64,000 bases of DNA from Bacillus sp. HF117_J1_D (GCA_009928435.1 JAABNQ010000001.1:77053-141052), one strand, 5' to 3'; shown: positions 19,601 through 29,345, counted from the first letter of the stretch. The notes: a model not told the origin generated them from the letters alone. Program-made: numbers and translations.

Positions 19601-20210
19601 TAACAAGCTGGCCATCCAATTCATGAAGGATATCTTGGACACGATTGAGATTTTCTTCCGTTTCAGCAAGCTTTTCTTCAGTTTTTTTCTTACGCCGTTT
19701 ATACTTAAGCACGCCGGCTGCCTCTTCAAAGATCGTCCGGCGTTCCTCAGGTTTACTGTTTAAAATTTGATCTACTTTCCCCTGGCTGATAATGGAAAAA
19801 GCTTCCCTGCCCAAGCCCGAGTCTGTAAACAAATCTACAATATCTCTCAACCTGCAAGGATTGTCGTTTATGAAAAACTCACTTTCCCCTGTTCGAAATA
19901 CCCGCCTTTTCACACTGACCTCGTTATAATCAATGGGCAGCTTTCCTTCCTGGTTATCAAGAATAATAGCTACTTCAGCATAATTTAGGGCCTTTCTTGT
20001 ATCACTGCCAGCAAAAATGACGTCTTCCATCGTTCCACCGCGCAGCGATTTGGCAGATTGCTCTCCAAGAACCCAACGAAGGGCATCCGTTACATTGCTT
20101 TTCCCACTGCCATTTGGCCCGACAACCGCAGTCACACCAGGGACAAATTCAAGTTCTGTCTTTTCTGCAAATGACTTGAAACCGTAGAGGTTCAACTGTT
20201 TGAGGAACAA
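16644..20210 (-). CDS. smc: Chromosome partition protein Smc
   Basis: Condensin ATPase that compacts and segregates chromosomes with ScpA and ScpB. 1188 residues: Walker A GPNGSGKSNV (32-41), long coiled coils (about 170-500 and 680-1010), a hinge around 510-660 (ADLIHVPKDLETGIETALGGA, split here only by description; it includes GGSMTGGASKQKRSS after the hinge). The C-terminal head has LSGGERSFTAIALL and the Walker B run VLDEVEAALDEAN. The start is TTG at 20210 with AGGAGG at 7 nt. It sits between rnc and ftsY. Confidence 0.98.
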   Translation of the reverse strand: MFLKQLNLYGFKSFAEKTELEFVPGVTAVVGPNGSGKSNVTDALRWVLGEQSAKSLRGGTMEDVIFAGSDTRKALNYAEVAIILDNQEGKLPIDYNEVSVKRRVFRTGESEFFINDNPCRLRDIVDLFTDSGLGREAFSIISQGKVDQILNSKPEERRTIFEEAAGVLKYKRRKKKTEEKLAETEENLNRVQDILHELDGQLVILKEQAETAERFLAKQKELKQIEGALIVREIESLYAKWEKVKGELETQTDSEIKLSNEIRKLEMATDDERKSQNELDEKVNHLQEELLSVSEHLEKLEGRRQVLQEKSRNAIRNMEVLKDKIESEQAKNNKLLLEKNKTEQIISRKQAEADELNKQLSGKKRELTLLDGTLDQTIESLKSDYVDFMNEHVSDKNELQYIEKQLDQQKIRLQRLATDKVKYENEKLSVEKKIEGKQKKLQELRDRISSFENEQQQVLKELDSLKEQREHQQSRLFQLYRDNQQMKARKESLETMEEDYTGYMQGVREVLKAKGTLLRGIEGSAADLIHVPKDLETGIETALGGAVQHVVVRTEADGREAINYLKKNRLGRATFLPLNVIKPKYLSTSQKAGLQRHSSFLGVAADLVGCEKKYESVVRYLLGNVIVAKDLKGAGELAKLVEYRLRIVTLAGEIINPGGSMTGGASKQKRSSLLGRKNQLEQIKKELAVLERDISSTEIAVNTIKQKMTDFESQVSHGQAEKKKLESALYELQSEVARLDIALKNTQEFLSLSDMETKELAAEGETLQLRKGKMAAAIKNKGQSILLLEEKIKDLTEEKSSQQSSKDQLLTAINQLSVQTAQLEEQLVAAKSNLKRIDASIEQTSFQAESAEKEWKAFESENENILGQMAELQKETEKTQTMREKTLQHISISRNERARLQESVTDKEVELKELTRQQKRSADQLKNEELKVNRLELEMENFIKTLRDEFTISFERAQEVFTLSLETPEAEQRRDALKRQISEMGTVNIGAIEEYERVNSRSQFLLEQQTDLIQAKETLYQIMDEMDDEMKKRFGSTFQSIQEAFQGVFTSLFGGGRAELKLTEPDDLLQTGVDIIAQPPGKKLQNLSLLSGGERSFTAIALLFSILKVRPVPFCVLDEVEAALDEANVNRFSEYLKKFSEHTQFIVITHRQGTMAGADVLYGITMQESGVSKLVSVKLEEERMMAQI

Positions 20211-20239
20211 TATTTTTCCTCCTTTTCATTTACCATGTA

Positions 20240-20971
20240 TCACTGTTCATTCAATTTCCCAAGAGCCATTTGTGCAGCATGCTGCTCGGCCTCTTTCTTG
20301 GAACGGCCTTTTCCCTCACCTAGTACTTCTCCGTTTAAAACGACCTGTGACTCAAACAACCGATTATGTGCCGGTCCGTGTTCCTTTAAAATTTGATACT
20401 CAAGTGTGCCAGAACCATCCCTTTGGACAACTTCCTGCAGTTGGCTTTTAAAATCCATCACATGAGAAAAAGCACCTATCTCTACTTTAGGAAAAACAAC
20501 CTCATCCAAAAGTGACTTGGTTTTCTCCAATCCCTGATCAAGGTATAAAGCACCAATGAATGCTTCGAAGGCGTCCGCAAGCAATGCGGGCCTTTTCCTT
20601 CCTCCCGTCATCTCCTCCCCTTTTCCGAGCAGGACAACCTCACCAAACTCCAATTCGTTGGCAAAAGTGACAAGAGATGGCTCACAAACTATGGCCGCTC
20701 TTAATTTCGTCAATTCTCCTTCGCTCATCATGGGGTATTTTTCATATAAAAATTGGGAAACTGTCAATTCCAAAACAGCATCACCCAGAAATTCAAGGCG
20801 TTCATTGTCTTCATACGGCTTTTTACGATGCTCATTCACATAGGATGAATGTGTAAAAGCTTTCTTCAAAAGTTTTTCATCTGAGAAATGAATGCCTATA
20901 CGTTCCTGCAGCTTTTTAAACAGATAGGCCTCTCTTTCCGCCGCTTTTGCATCTTTTCTTGATTTTCTCAT
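20240..20971 (-). CDS. rnc: Ribonuclease III
   Basis: Double-strand-specific endoribonuclease that processes rRNA and scRNA. 243 residues: RNase III domain with the signature [14 protein letters not shown] (about 56-69) and the second acidic pair in [17 protein letters not shown]. The C-terminal dsRNA-binding domain ([14 protein letters not shown] to the C-terminus) ends with [19 protein letters not shown] at 20971 follows AAGGTGGA. smc starts 29 nt after its stop. Confidence 0.98.
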   Translation of the reverse strand: MRKSRKDAKAAEREAYLFKKLQERIGIHFSDEKLLKKAFTHSSYVNEHRKKPYEDNERLEFLGDAVLELTVSQFLYEKYPMMSEGELTKLRAAIVCEPSLVTFANELEFGEVVLLGKGEEMTGGRKRPALLADAFEAFIGALYLDQGLEKTKSLLDEVVFPKVEIGAFSHVMDFKSQLQEVVQRDGSGTLEYQILKEHGPAHNRLFESQVVLNGEVLGEGKGRSKKEAEQHAAQMALGKLNEQ

Positions 20972-21005
20972 TGTCTATCCACCTTATAAGGTAAAGTTAA
21001 AGTAG

Positions 21006-21033
21006 AAAAAGCCCCGCTGGCATTCAACGGGAC
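21006..21033 (-). terminator. Terminator of the fapR-acpP operon
   Basis: Minus strand CCCGTTG pairs (one G-U) with CAGCGGG around AATGC, followed by GCTTTTT. It separates acpP from rnc. Confidence 0.7.
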
Positions 21034-21049
21034 ATTTAGTTTCCAACGA

Positions 21050-21283
21050 CTAGCTATTGCTTTTTATGTAATTAACCGCATCGCCGACTGTAGCAATTTT
21101 CTCAGCATCTTCATCGGAAATTTCCATATCAAACTCATCTTCCAATTCCATGACAAGTTCAACAACGTCAAGCGAGTCAGCTCCAAGATCATCTTTGAAA
21201 GAAGATTCCAATTCTACTTTAGATTCTTCTACTCCAAGACGATCAATGATAATTTTAGTCACTCTTTCTTGAATATCTGCCAT
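21050..21283 (-). CDS. acpP: Acyl carrier protein
   Basis: Carrier of fatty acyl intermediates on a phosphopantetheine arm. 77 very acidic residues; the attachment Ser is S37 in [14 protein letters not shown]. The ATG at 21283 follows GGGGAGG; a GTG three codons upstream overlaps this site and is rejected. Last gene of the FapR-controlled operon. Confidence 0.98.
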   Translation of the reverse strand: MADIQERVTKIIIDRLGVEESKVELESSFKDDLGADSLDVVELVMELEDEFDMEISDEDAEKIATVGDAVNYIKSNS

Positions 21284-21347
21284 CCGATTCACCTCCCCTC
21301 AAGACATTATAATCGAAACCGGGTAAAAATAAAATATTCTTCATTCA

Positions 21348-22091
21348 TTACATCACCATTCCACCATCAACATGTATGGTCTGACCGGTAATATAATGGG
21401 CATCATCTGACGCAAGGAATAATACTGTATTGGCAATATCTGAGGCCTGTCCAAACTGTGCTAAAGGAATTTGTTGCAGCATGGCATCCTTTTGCTCGTC
21501 TGTTAATTGGTCGGTCATGTCTGTCGAAATAAATCCAGGTGCGACAGCATTGACTGTGATGCCACGGGAAGCTAGCTCTCTAGCTGTTGATTTCGTTAAG
21601 CCGATTACTCCTGCTTTTGCCGCCACATAGTTTGCCTGTCCAGGGTTTCCGATGACACCTACGATAGATGCAACATTAATAATTCTGCCGCTTCTCTGTT
21701 TCATCATCTGCCTAGTGACAGCTTTCGTGCAAAGGAAGACTCCTTTCAAGTTTGTGTCAATCACATCATCCCATTCATTCTCTTTCATTCTCATCAGAAG
21801 ATTATCCCTGGTGATGCCGGCATTGTTCACAAGAATGTCAAGCTTCCCAAACTTTGCTACTGTATCCTTGATCATCGTTTGTACTGCCTCACTATCTGAC
21901 ACATTGCACTGATAAGTAATAGCTTCTCTTCCGAGAGCTCTTATTTGCTCTGCCACTTCATTGGCTTTATCGGTACTGCCGGCGTAATTTATCACTACAT
22001 CAGCTCCCGCTTCCGCCAGCTTAACAGCTGTTGCTCTGCCGATTCCTCTTGAGGCTCCTGTTACAAGTGCTACCTTTCCTTCCAGTTTCAT
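21348..22091 (-). CDS. fabG: 3-oxoacyl-[acyl-carrier-protein] reductase
   Basis: NADPH-dependent ketoreduction step of fatty acid elongation. 247 residues of the short-chain dehydrogenase fold: TGASRGIG (11-18), NNAG (89-92), and the catalytic S142, Y155 and K159 in the YVAAK signature. The start lies 1 nt after the fabD stop, so the two genes are tightly coupled. Confidence 0.98.
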   Translation of the reverse strand: MKLEGKVALVTGASRGIGRATAVKLAEAGADVVINYAGSTDKANEVAEQIRALGREAITYQCNVSDSEAVQTMIKDTVAKFGKLDILVNNAGITRDNLLMRMKENEWDDVIDTNLKGVFLCTKAVTRQMMKQRSGRIINVASIVGVIGNPGQANYVAAKAGVIGLTKSTARELASRGITVNAVAPGFISTDMTDQLTDEQKDAMLQQIPLAQFGQASDIANTVLFLASDDAHYITGQTIHVDGGMVM

Positions 22092-22092
22092 G

Positions 22093-23034
22093 CTATTCCC
22101 TCCTCAATAATTTAATAGCTTCTTGACAGCTCTCTGGATCTTGGACAGAAATCGTCCTAACCTTTCGATCTACTTTCCGTACTAAGCCAGACAATACTTT
22201 CCCAGGACCAATTTCAACAAACGTATCTACGCCTAAATCAATAAGCTTTTGAACAGAATCTTCCCATAATACTGGGGAATATAGCTGCTCAATCAGTTTT
22301 TCCTGGAAAGCTTCCTTTGTTGTTTCAGGTGCTGCTGTCACATTAACGATGACAGGAACAGCTGCATCTTGAATAGAAATTTCATTTAAGATATTGCCGA
22401 ATTTCTCCGCTGCAGGCTTCATAAGACTTGAGTGAAATGGCCCACTAACTTGCAAAGGCAGAACGCGTTTGGCACCCTGTTCTTTTGCTTTTTCGCCGGC
22501 TTTTTGGACTCCTTTCACTGTTCCTGAAATAACAATTTGGCCAGGACAGTTCAAATTAGCCAGTTGAACAGCGTCCCCTTCTTCGGAAACACTTTCGCAA
22601 ACCTCATGAAGAATGCCTCGATCAAGGCCTAAAACAGCCGCCATTGTGCCTTTTCCGTCCGGAACGGCTTCCTCCATATATTCACCGCGTTTATGTACAG
22701 CATAAACAGCATCCGCAAAATTGATTGCTCCACTCGCGACAAGCGCAGTATATTCACCAAGACTATGACCCGCTGTATAATCAGGAGTGATGCCTGCTTC
22801 TCTCAGACTTTGCAAAAGAGCAATGCTTGTTGTCAAAAGAGCGGGCTGTGTATTGGCTGTTAATGTCAGCTTCTCCTGAGGACCCTCAAAAATAATGGAA
22901 GAAAGCGAATATCCCAGACGTTCATCCGCCTGATCAAAAATCTGTTTGGCCAATTCATTCGTATCAGCCGCTTCTTTTCCCATGCCAACGGCTTGTGAGC
23001 CTTGGCCTGGAAAGATAAATGCTATTTTCCCCAA
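22093..23034 (-). CDS. fabD: Malonyl-CoA:ACP transacylase
   Basis: Transfers malonyl groups from CoA to ACP for chain extension. 313 residues; nucleophile S91 in GHSLGEY, catalytic H201 in GPFHSSLM, and the FPGQGSQ N-terminal motif. The start is TTG at 23034, supported by AGGGG upstream and the family N-terminus [14 protein letters not shown]. It lies 14 nt after plsX. Confidence 0.98.
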   Translation of the reverse strand: MGKIAFIFPGQGSQAVGMGKEAADTNELAKQIFDQADERLGYSLSSIIFEGPQEKLTLTANTQPALLTTSIALLQSLREAGITPDYTAGHSLGEYTALVASGAINFADAVYAVHKRGEYMEEAVPDGKGTMAAVLGLDRGILHEVCESVSEEGDAVQLANLNCPGQIVISGTVKGVQKAGEKAKEQGAKRVLPLQVSGPFHSSLMKPAAEKFGNILNEISIQDAAVPVIVNVTAAPETTKEAFQEKLIEQLYSPVLWEDSVQKLIDLGVDTFVEIGPGKVLSGLVRKVDRKVRTISVQDPESCQEAIKLLRRE

Positions 23035-23048
23035 TATTCTCTACCCCT

Positions 23049-24038
23049 TTATTCTTTTTGTTTGGCAACCGCGGATTTTATTGTGCCAGCCACATCATTC
23101 ACCACGATTTCCCTCGTTTGGCGAATGGCATGATAAACCGCGTTTGCATTGGAGGATCCGTGAGCTTTAACAACTGGAGCCTTCAGCCCGAACAGTGCAG
23201 CCCCTCCATATTCCGAATAGTCCATTTTATTTTTCAGCTCGAGCAAATCAGATTTAATCAATCCGGCAGCAAGCTTGTTTTTAAGACCGCTCATAAATGT
23301 TGATTTTAACATTGAAAAGAGGGAAGCAGCAGTCCCTTCGATCGCTTTAAGAACAACATTTCCGGTAAAGCCGTCTGTAACAACAACATCTGCGTGTCCT
23401 TCAAGCAATTCCCGTGCCTCAATGTTCCCCACAAAATTAACTTCAGAACCCTCTAGAAGTTCGAATGTTTTTTTGGTTAATTCATTACCTTTATTTGCCT
23501 CAGAACCGATATTCAACAATGCGACCCTTGGCTTTTCAATATTCCTCACCTTTTCGGCATATATCTGCCCCATGAAAGCATATTGAAGCAGATGCTCAGG
23601 CTTCGCATCCGCATTTGCTCCTAAATCAAGCATCAAAAATCCTTTTCCATCAAGAGTTGGAAGGGTAGGAGCCAATGCAGGCCGTTCGATCCCTTTAATT
23701 CTGCCAACAATAAATAAGCCCGCAGTCATCAGAGCACCTGTGTTTCCTGCAGATATGCAAGCATCAGCTTCGCTATCAGCTACAGCCTGAGCCATTTTCA
23801 CCATAGACGCTTCCTTCTTCCGGCGCACAGCTCTGACCGGCTCATCCGTCGCGCTTATCACTTCGGTCGTATGAACAATCGTTACCCGTTCATTTGACTG
23901 AAGATGCTGCTTTATCTGTTCCTCATCACCATATAAAGTAAATTCAATACTAGAAAAATCCTGGACTGCCTTGTTAACGCCGAGAATAATCTCTTTTGGC
24001 GCGTGATCGCCGCCCATGGCATCAATTGCTATTTTCAT
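23049..24038 (-). CDS. plsX: Phosphate acyltransferase PlsX
   Basis: Makes acyl-phosphate from acyl-ACP, the first step of phosphatidic acid synthesis in Gram-positive bacteria. 329 residues beginning [17 protein letters not shown], with [16 protein letters not shown] and [10 protein letters not shown] motifs. The ATG at 24038 follows AAGGGAGA at 7 nt. An in-frame GTG six codons upstream lies before that site and is rejected. Confidence 0.98.
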   Translation of the reverse strand: MKIAIDAMGGDHAPKEIILGVNKAVQDFSSIEFTLYGDEEQIKQHLQSNERVTIVHTTEVISATDEPVRAVRRKKEASMVKMAQAVADSEADACISAGNTGALMTAGLFIVGRIKGIERPALAPTLPTLDGKGFLMLDLGANADAKPEHLLQYAFMGQIYAEKVRNIEKPRVALLNIGSEANKGNELTKKTFELLEGSEVNFVGNIEARELLEGHADVVVTDGFTGNVVLKAIEGTAASLFSMLKSTFMSGLKNKLAAGLIKSDLLELKNKMDYSEYGGAALFGLKAPVVKAHGSSNANAVYHAIRQTREIVVNDVAGTIKSAVAKQKE

Positions 24039-24104
24039 CACTATCTCCCTTTTCACAAAACTAAGGCAGGGAATATTTCTTCATTACAAGATGCTGGGCC
24101 GTTC

Positions 24105-24668
24105 TTATTCACTGGAACGATACATTTCAAATTCGCCCCTGAATACCAGTTCCCCGCCTACAAAGCTCTCAACATCCACGATTGTACGTTTATCGTTTTT
24201 TTTATAAGGGCCGACCTTCGCTTTCGCCACTACCCTTTCCCCCACTTTTACAGACCGGTTGAAATGGATTTTTGCTCTAACGGTTAAAGCAAGCTCTTCA
24301 TTAATCACCGCAACTGCAAGTGAGTTAGCCTGGGCGAATAAATGATGGCCACGAGCAATGGAATTGCGGGTAAAAACATGTTCCTCCCGGACGTCAAATA
24401 TGGAAATCGCATTTTGATCCAGGTTGAGGTCTATTACTTCTCCGATCACTTCGCTCATCGGAAGTGATTTCACCTCATTCTCCACATGTTTTTCTGCCAC
24501 AGTTTTTATTCTTTCCCTCAATTCGGGTATTGCCAACTCCATACGATCCAGCCTGATTGTCTGCACGCTTACTCCAAATTTTTCAGCGAGCTCTTCATCC
24601 GTTACAAAAGGGTTGGCCTCTATCGTCTCTATGAGCAATCTCTGTCTTTCCTTTTTTGAAGGCTTCAT
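24105..24668 (-). CDS. fapR: FapR, malonyl-CoA-responsive repressor of lipid synthesis
   Basis: Represses fatty acid and phospholipid genes until malonyl-CoA binds. 187 residues from the chosen ATG: an N-terminal helix-turn-helix ([20 protein letters not shown], about 23-42), a linker helix, and a hot-dog effector domain with [22 protein letters not shown] three codons upstream (24677) gives 190 residues; neither start has a strong RBS, and the ATG aligns with B. subtilis FapR. Its own operator overlaps the start point, so autoregulation is expected. Confidence 0.95.
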   Translation of the reverse strand: MKPSKKERQRLLIETIEANPFVTDEELAEKFGVSVQTIRLDRMELAIPELRERIKTVAEKHVENEVKSLPMSEVIGEVIDLNLDQNAISIFDVREEHVFTRNSIARGHHLFAQANSLAVAVINEELALTVRAKIHFNRSVKVGERVVAKAKVGPYKKNDKRTIVDVESFVGGELVFRGEFEMYRSSE

Positions 24669-24690
24669 TTGATTCACATCATTTCCCGAT

Positions 24691-24709
24691 ATTAAGACTT
24701 GGTACTAAT
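24691..24709. promoter_or_regulatory. FapR operator
   Basis: ATTAGTACCAAGTCTTAAT (minus strand) closely matches the remembered FapR consensus TTAGTACCTAGTCTTAA. It begins 3 bp downstream of the -10 box, covering the transcription start, as expected for FapR autorepression. Confidence 0.85.
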
Positions 24710-24712
24710 AGT

Positions 24713-24741
24713 AGTATATAAAATGCACTGCCAGCTTGCAA
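24713..24741 (-). promoter_or_regulatory. Sigma-A promoter of the fapR operon
   Basis: Minus strand -35 TTGCAA (24736-24741), 17-bp spacer, -10 TATACT (24713-24718). Confidence 0.8.
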
Positions 24742-24765
24742 CTATTAATCGACAGCTATACTAAC

Positions 24766-26823
24766 TTAATCAAGTTTTTCTTCAGACAGAACTCCAGACT
24801 CTTCCAAATGATTTCTTAACGAAGAAAATTGCTCTTCCTTCCAAAAAGACTCGGATTTGATTAGCTCCATCGCATCATTTCTTGCGATTTCTAAAACTCG
24901 GTAATCATGAACCATATCAGCTACTTTAAATTCTGGAAGACCGCTTTGTTTTTTTCCGAAAAAATCACCCGGTCCCCTCAATTCTAGATCACGCTCACTT
25001 AACACAAACCCATCATTTGTTTCGGTCATGATTTGCATTCTTTCTTTCCCAATTTCCGTTTTGGGGTCCGCAAGCAAAATACAATAAGATTGGCTGCTAC
25101 CCCTTCCAACCCGGCCACGCAATTGATGAAGCTGAGCCAATCCAAATCTTTCCGCATCATAAATCATCATAAACGTCGCGTTTGGCACATTCACTCCAAC
25201 TTCCACCACAGTTGTAGATACCAACAGTTGAATCTCATTTTTGCTGAATGCTTTCATGACATCATCTTTTTCGGCTGTTGGCAGACGACCATGCATCAGG
25301 CCTGTCTTAAAACGGCCTTTGAAATGGTTGGATAGCATATCATATACATCGATCGCATTTTGGACATCTAGCTTGTCGCTCTCTTCAATTAAAGGACAGA
25401 TGACATAGGCCTGCCTGCCTTCGCGAAGTTCTTTCTCCATGAAATCTAATACCCTGTCCAGCATATCATGCTTAGCCCAATATGTTTCAATCGGCTTTCT
25501 TCCTTTTGGAAGCTCGTCAATGATCGAAACATCCATTTCCCCGAACACTGTAATGGCTAATGTCCGAGGGATAGGTGTGGCTGTCATGAACAAGACATCC
25601 GGGCTTTCACCCTTCTCCTTGAAGACTCTGCGCTGTTCCACACCAAAGCGGTGCTGCTCATCCGTAATAACAAGGCCAAGATGATGGAAATCTACATCCT
25701 CCTGGATCAGGGAATGGGTACCGATCATGATATCTATTTCACCGTCACGAAGACGATTTAATATGTCTTCTCTCTTTTTTCCCTTTACAGAGCTAGTCAA
25801 AAGTTCGATCGATAAATCTGTATGGGAAAAAATATTTTGAAGCGATTCAACATGCTGTTCTGCCAGTATCTCAGTCGGCACCATGAGAGCCCCTTGATAA
25901 CCAGCAGTTACACTCGCAAACAGCGCCACAGCGGCAACAACTGTTTTTCCTGAACCGACATCTCCCTGGAGTAGCCGGTTCATTTTATAAGGGGATTTCA
26001 GATCAAAACAAATCTCATTCACTGCTTTTTTCTGAGCATTCGTAAGGGAGAAAGGAAGGGAAGACAGGAAGGCTTTTAGTTTGTGAAGGTCGTAGTTTTG
26101 ACCGACACCCCGAGTACCTTCCCTCCTCTTCCTGCGAAGAGCTTGCATTTTAAGTTGAAATAAAAGAAATTCTTCGTATACAAAGCGTCTGCGCCCCTGT
26201 TTCATTTCAGTTCCCGATTCCGGGAAATGCATAAACTTCAATGCATCAGCAATCCCAGCAAGCTTGTATTTTTCCAAAAAAGATGTAGGAAGGGACTCTT
26301 CAATATACCCGTCGAAAGCTTCAAATCCCTCTTTAATAAAGCGGCGCAATGACTTCACCGTTAATTGGCCTTTAACAGCATATACCGGCTGAAAATCCTG
26401 AACTCCTTCATGTGGCCCGAGTACAACCTCATTACAAGTGATCGTTTGCCGATGTTTATCCCACTTTCCGGTAACAGTGATCGTGCTTTGCAGTTGCAGC
26501 TTTCCTTTCAAGTAACCGCGATTAAACATGACGGCTTTCACTAAATATCTTCCAACAAGCAGACGTACAGTCAGCCGATTACGTTTCCTTCCATAATAGA
26601 CAAGGGAAGGTTCACTATGAACCTTCCCTTCAATCGTAATGCGCTCATCATGTTCTACCTCGGACAGATCACGCAGCCTCATGTCATCATATCGATAAGG
26701 AAGATAGTACAGTAAATCGCGGATTGTATGAATACCCAGGTCTGCCAGTTGAGCGGAGGTCTCATTGCCTATTCCCTTTAAAACTGTCACATCTTGATCC
26801 AATGGATTATTCATGATCTGCAA
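24766..26823 (-). CDS. recG: ATP-dependent DNA helicase RecG
   Basis: Remodels stalled replication forks and branched DNA. 685 residues: an N-terminal wedge OB domain (YRYDDMRLRDLSEVEHDERI), Walker A GDVGSGKT, DEQH box, LMVPTEILAEQH, MTATPIPRTLA and VGRGS motifs, then the TRG helix-loop (GPGDFFGKKQSGLPEFK). The TTG at 26823 has AAGGAGG at 6 nt. An ATG three codons later would have overly long spacing, so TTG is preferred. fakA ends 23 nt upstream. Confidence 0.97.
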   Translation of the reverse strand: MQIMNNPLDQDVTVLKGIGNETSAQLADLGIHTIRDLLYYLPYRYDDMRLRDLSEVEHDERITIEGKVHSEPSLVYYGRKRNRLTVRLLVGRYLVKAVMFNRGYLKGKLQLQSTITVTGKWDKHRQTITCNEVVLGPHEGVQDFQPVYAVKGQLTVKSLRRFIKEGFEAFDGYIEESLPTSFLEKYKLAGIADALKFMHFPESGTEMKQGRRRFVYEEFLLFQLKMQALRRKRREGTRGVGQNYDLHKLKAFLSSLPFSLTNAQKKAVNEICFDLKSPYKMNRLLQGDVGSGKTVVAAVALFASVTAGYQGALMVPTEILAEQHVESLQNIFSHTDLSIELLTSSVKGKKREDILNRLRDGEIDIMIGTHSLIQEDVDFHHLGLVITDEQHRFGVEQRRVFKEKGESPDVLFMTATPIPRTLAITVFGEMDVSIIDELPKGRKPIETYWAKHDMLDRVLDFMEKELREGRQAYVICPLIEESDKLDVQNAIDVYDMLSNHFKGRFKTGLMHGRLPTAEKDDVMKAFSKNEIQLLVSTTVVEVGVNVPNATFMMIYDAERFGLAQLHQLRGRVGRGSSQSYCILLADPKTEIGKERMQIMTETNDGFVLSERDLELRGPGDFFGKKQSGLPEFKVADMVHDYRVLEIARNDAMELIKSESFWKEEQFSSLRNHLEESGVLSEEKLD

Positions 26824-26846
26824 AACTGTCCTCCTTACTCAGTAAT

Positions 26847-28505
26847 TTATTCAACAGAAAAAATGTAAGTATATACCGGCTGTCCCCCATCATGAACCTC
26901 TACTTCAATATCTTGAAAATGTTGATGGACAAACTCGACAAGCTGATCCAATTCAGACTTGTCCGCATCTTTGCCGTAAAGAATCGACAAAATCTCCGAG
27001 TCTTCATCAATCATTTCGTTCAGCAGATTTTTAGTAGTATTGAATAACTGTGGTCCAGACGTTACGATTTTGCCATCTGCTATTCCCATATAATCGTCTT
27101 TAGTGATTTTCATCCCATCAATAGCGGTATCTCTCACAGCATAGGTAACCTGCCCCGTTTTTACATACTCCATCGCTTCTGTCATACCGTGTTGGTTATG
27201 TTCTAACGAAGCGGTCGGATTAAAGGCAAGAATCGCTGCCATTCCCTGAGGTAGTGTCTTTGATGGAACAACGACGACATTTTCTTCCGCAATTTCCGCA
27301 GCCTGCTCGGCAGCCATAATGATATTTTTATTATTCGGCAGGATCAAAACATTTTTTGCATTTACTGTTTTTATAGCTTCTACGATATCTTCAGTACTTG
27401 GATTCATCGTTTGACCACCTTCAATAACAGCAGAAGCCCCGATGCTTTTAAGTAGTTTTTTGATGCCTTCTCCCATAGAAACAGTAATAATGGCATACTC
27501 TTGTTTTTCCTTTGCAGGAGCTTGTCCCACCGGATTTTCTCTCATGAGGGCGCTATGTTGCTCCCTCATGTTTTCAATTTTCATATGAATCAAAGGGCCA
27601 TATTGCTGTCCGTACGATAACACCTCGCCAGGACGTTCCGAATGAATATGGACTTTCGCCACATCATCATCTGAAATCACAAGAAGCGAATCACCGAACT
27701 GGCTAAGGTCCGAGCGGAATTCATCTTCATCGTAAGAACGTTTTCCGGCTTCCAACCGCACCATGAACTCAGTGCAATATCCGAACTCAATATCTTCTGT
27801 ATTCATAAACCCATGGACATTTTGATGATGCTGCGCACTGACTAGCTCATCCATTGATGGGACGGCCAGCCCCGGTCCAGGAAGATCCTTCCCAGTAAGA
27901 GATGATAAAAAGCCTTCATAAACGAATACAATTCCTTGACCGCCGCTGTCTACGACTCCAACTTCTTTCAACACTGGCAAAAGATCCTGCGTTCGTTCAA
28001 GCGACTTTTTTGCCTCTTCTAATGTTCTTGCCATGATTTCTATCAGATCTTCCGTTTTTCCGGCCGCATGAACTGCTGCATTAGCAGCATCCTTAGCCAC
28101 TGTTAATATGGTACCTTCGACAGGTTTCATGACCGCTTTGTATGCTGTTTCCATGCCAGCTTTCAACGCATGGGCAAATTCCACCCCTGTAATAGTTGAC
28201 TTATGCTCTATATCTTTAGAAAATCCCCTGAAAAGCTGGGACAGAATGACACCCGAATTCCCCCGAGCACCCATCAGCAAACCTTTGGCAAAGGCTGCAC
28301 CAACCTTTCCGATATGGTCCTGTTTATTCGCCTGGGCCTCTTTTGAACCAGAAGTGATGGATAGCTTCATATTTGTACCCGTATCACCGTCCGGTACGGG
28401 AAAAACATTTAGAGCATCAACGATTTCAGCATTTGCTGACAAATGATTCGCCCCGCTTAAAATCATTTCGGCAAAGCGATTCCCATCCAAAGATGTTATC
28501 GACAC
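26847..28505 (-). CDS. fakA: Fatty acid kinase catalytic subunit FakA (YloV)
   Basis: Phosphorylates exogenous fatty acids held by FakB/DegV proteins so that they enter phospholipid synthesis. 552 residues: an N-terminal DhaL-type kinase domain with DALNVFPVPDGDTGTNM (about 29-45) and GARGNSGVILSQLFRG, a middle linker, and a C-terminal DegV-like domain with ILPNNKNIIMAAEQA. The GTG at 28505 has GAGGAGG at 7-8 nt and matches family starts. An open frame extends 42 codons upstream into yloU but is not supported. It follows yloU by 16 nt. Confidence 0.95.
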   Translation of the reverse strand: MSITSLDGNRFAEMILSGANHLSANAEIVDALNVFPVPDGDTGTNMKLSITSGSKEAQANKQDHIGKVGAAFAKGLLMGARGNSGVILSQLFRGFSKDIEHKSTITGVEFAHALKAGMETAYKAVMKPVEGTILTVAKDAANAAVHAAGKTEDLIEIMARTLEEAKKSLERTQDLLPVLKEVGVVDSGGQGIVFVYEGFLSSLTGKDLPGPGLAVPSMDELVSAQHHQNVHGFMNTEDIEFGYCTEFMVRLEAGKRSYDEDEFRSDLSQFGDSLLVISDDDVAKVHIHSERPGEVLSYGQQYGPLIHMKIENMREQHSALMRENPVGQAPAKEKQEYAIITVSMGEGIKKLLKSIGASAVIEGGQTMNPSTEDIVEAIKTVNAKNVLILPNNKNIIMAAEQAAEIAEENVVVVPSKTLPQGMAAILAFNPTASLEHNQHGMTEAMEYVKTGQVTYAVRDTAIDGMKITKDDYMGIADGKIVTSGPQLFNTTKNLLNEMIDEDSEILSILYGKDADKSELDQLVEFVHQHFQDIEVEVHDGGQPVYTYIFSVE

Positions 28506-28521
28506 AAACTTTTCCTCCTCA

Positions 28522-28884
28522 TTACGGATTCGACACACGAACCCCCTGAACATAAATATTGACTGTATCGGCAGACATTCCGATTGTTTTCTGCAAAGTA
28601 TATTTGACTTTTGATTGTACATTGAAGGCAACTTCAGAAATTTTTGTTCCGTAGCTCACAATGATGTACATATCAATATGCAGCTCGTCTTCTTCCTGAC
28701 GAATAACAACTCCTCTGGAGAAGTTTTCTTTTCTAAGAATTTCAGTCAGGCCGTCACGAATCTGGTTCTTAGAAGCCATCCCGACAATACCGTAACAATC
28801 GACGGTAGCTCCGCCGGCAATCGTAGCAATCACTTCATTGGAAATATCAATTTGGCCAAATTTTGTTTTCATTTCAATGGACAC
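28522..28884 (-). CDS. yloU: YloU, Asp23/Gls24 envelope stress family protein
   Basis: 120 residues of the Asp23 family, typically cytoplasmic proteins tied to cell envelope homeostasis. SIEMKTKFGQIDISNEVIAT at the start, GATVDCYGIVGMAS and IDMYIIVSYGTKISEVAFNVQ are family features. The start is GTG at 28884 with AGGGGGGA upstream. It is paired with fakA, as in most Firmicutes, which suggests a link with lipid handling, though the mechanism is unproven. Confidence 0.93.
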   Translation of the reverse strand: MSIEMKTKFGQIDISNEVIATIAGGATVDCYGIVGMASKNQIRDGLTEILRKENFSRGVVIRQEEDELHIDMYIIVSYGTKISEVAFNVQSKVKYTLQKTIGMSADTVNIYVQGVRVSNP

Positions 28885-28901
28885 AAAATATCCCCCCTAT
28901 T

Positions 28902-29087
28902 TTAATGATCCACGTACTTTTTTTGTTCCTTTAGTACGTGTTCAACGATCAAAGCTTCAAGCAACTGACTTTCAGCGGTTATATTGACATCAAGTTGCTC
29001 CACTGAACGTGGGCGTAAGGGAGTCTCCCCCCTATAGCTGCATAAATAACACAGAAATAAGCCAACAAAAAGATGGCTGTTTATCAT
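28902..29087 (-). CDS. Possible small protein upstream of yloU (uncertain)
   Basis: An open frame of 61 codons ending 17 nt before yloU. The first 20 residues are hydrophobic; the last 33 (from a possible GTG at about 29000) form an acidic amphipathic helix-like run with ESQLLEALIVEHVLKEQ. The start at 29087 has no good RBS, and a GGGGGGAG sits mid-frame without a well-spaced start. I do not recognise it. It may be a real leader peptide or chance. Confidence 0.22.
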   Translation of the reverse strand: MINSHLFVGLFLCYLCSYRGETPLRPRSVEQLDVNITAESQLLEALIVEHVLKEQKKYVDH

Positions 29088-29345
29088 TTGGTCACTTTAG
29101 AATATCCACTTTTTATGCTAGAGCTATGATTATATTACTATAACGGGTTCCATTTTAAAAGCGGAAACATAAAGGCAATTTTCAAGCCAATAGTAGCTGT
29201 CAAGGAAAGGGACATGACAGGGTTGAATGATTTGTTGCATTGCGAACCTTTCTATGATAAATTATTAAAGTATCTTTTCATAAAAAAGGATGAAATAATC
29301 ATTCGATTATTTATGGTAATGCCAGTGACAGGAGGGGAATCATCA

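Noticed and set aside
26847-28631. 42-codon N-terminal extension of FakA into yloU
   Set aside because: Overlaps yloU coding sequence; the GTG at 28505 has GAGGAGG and matches other FakA starts.
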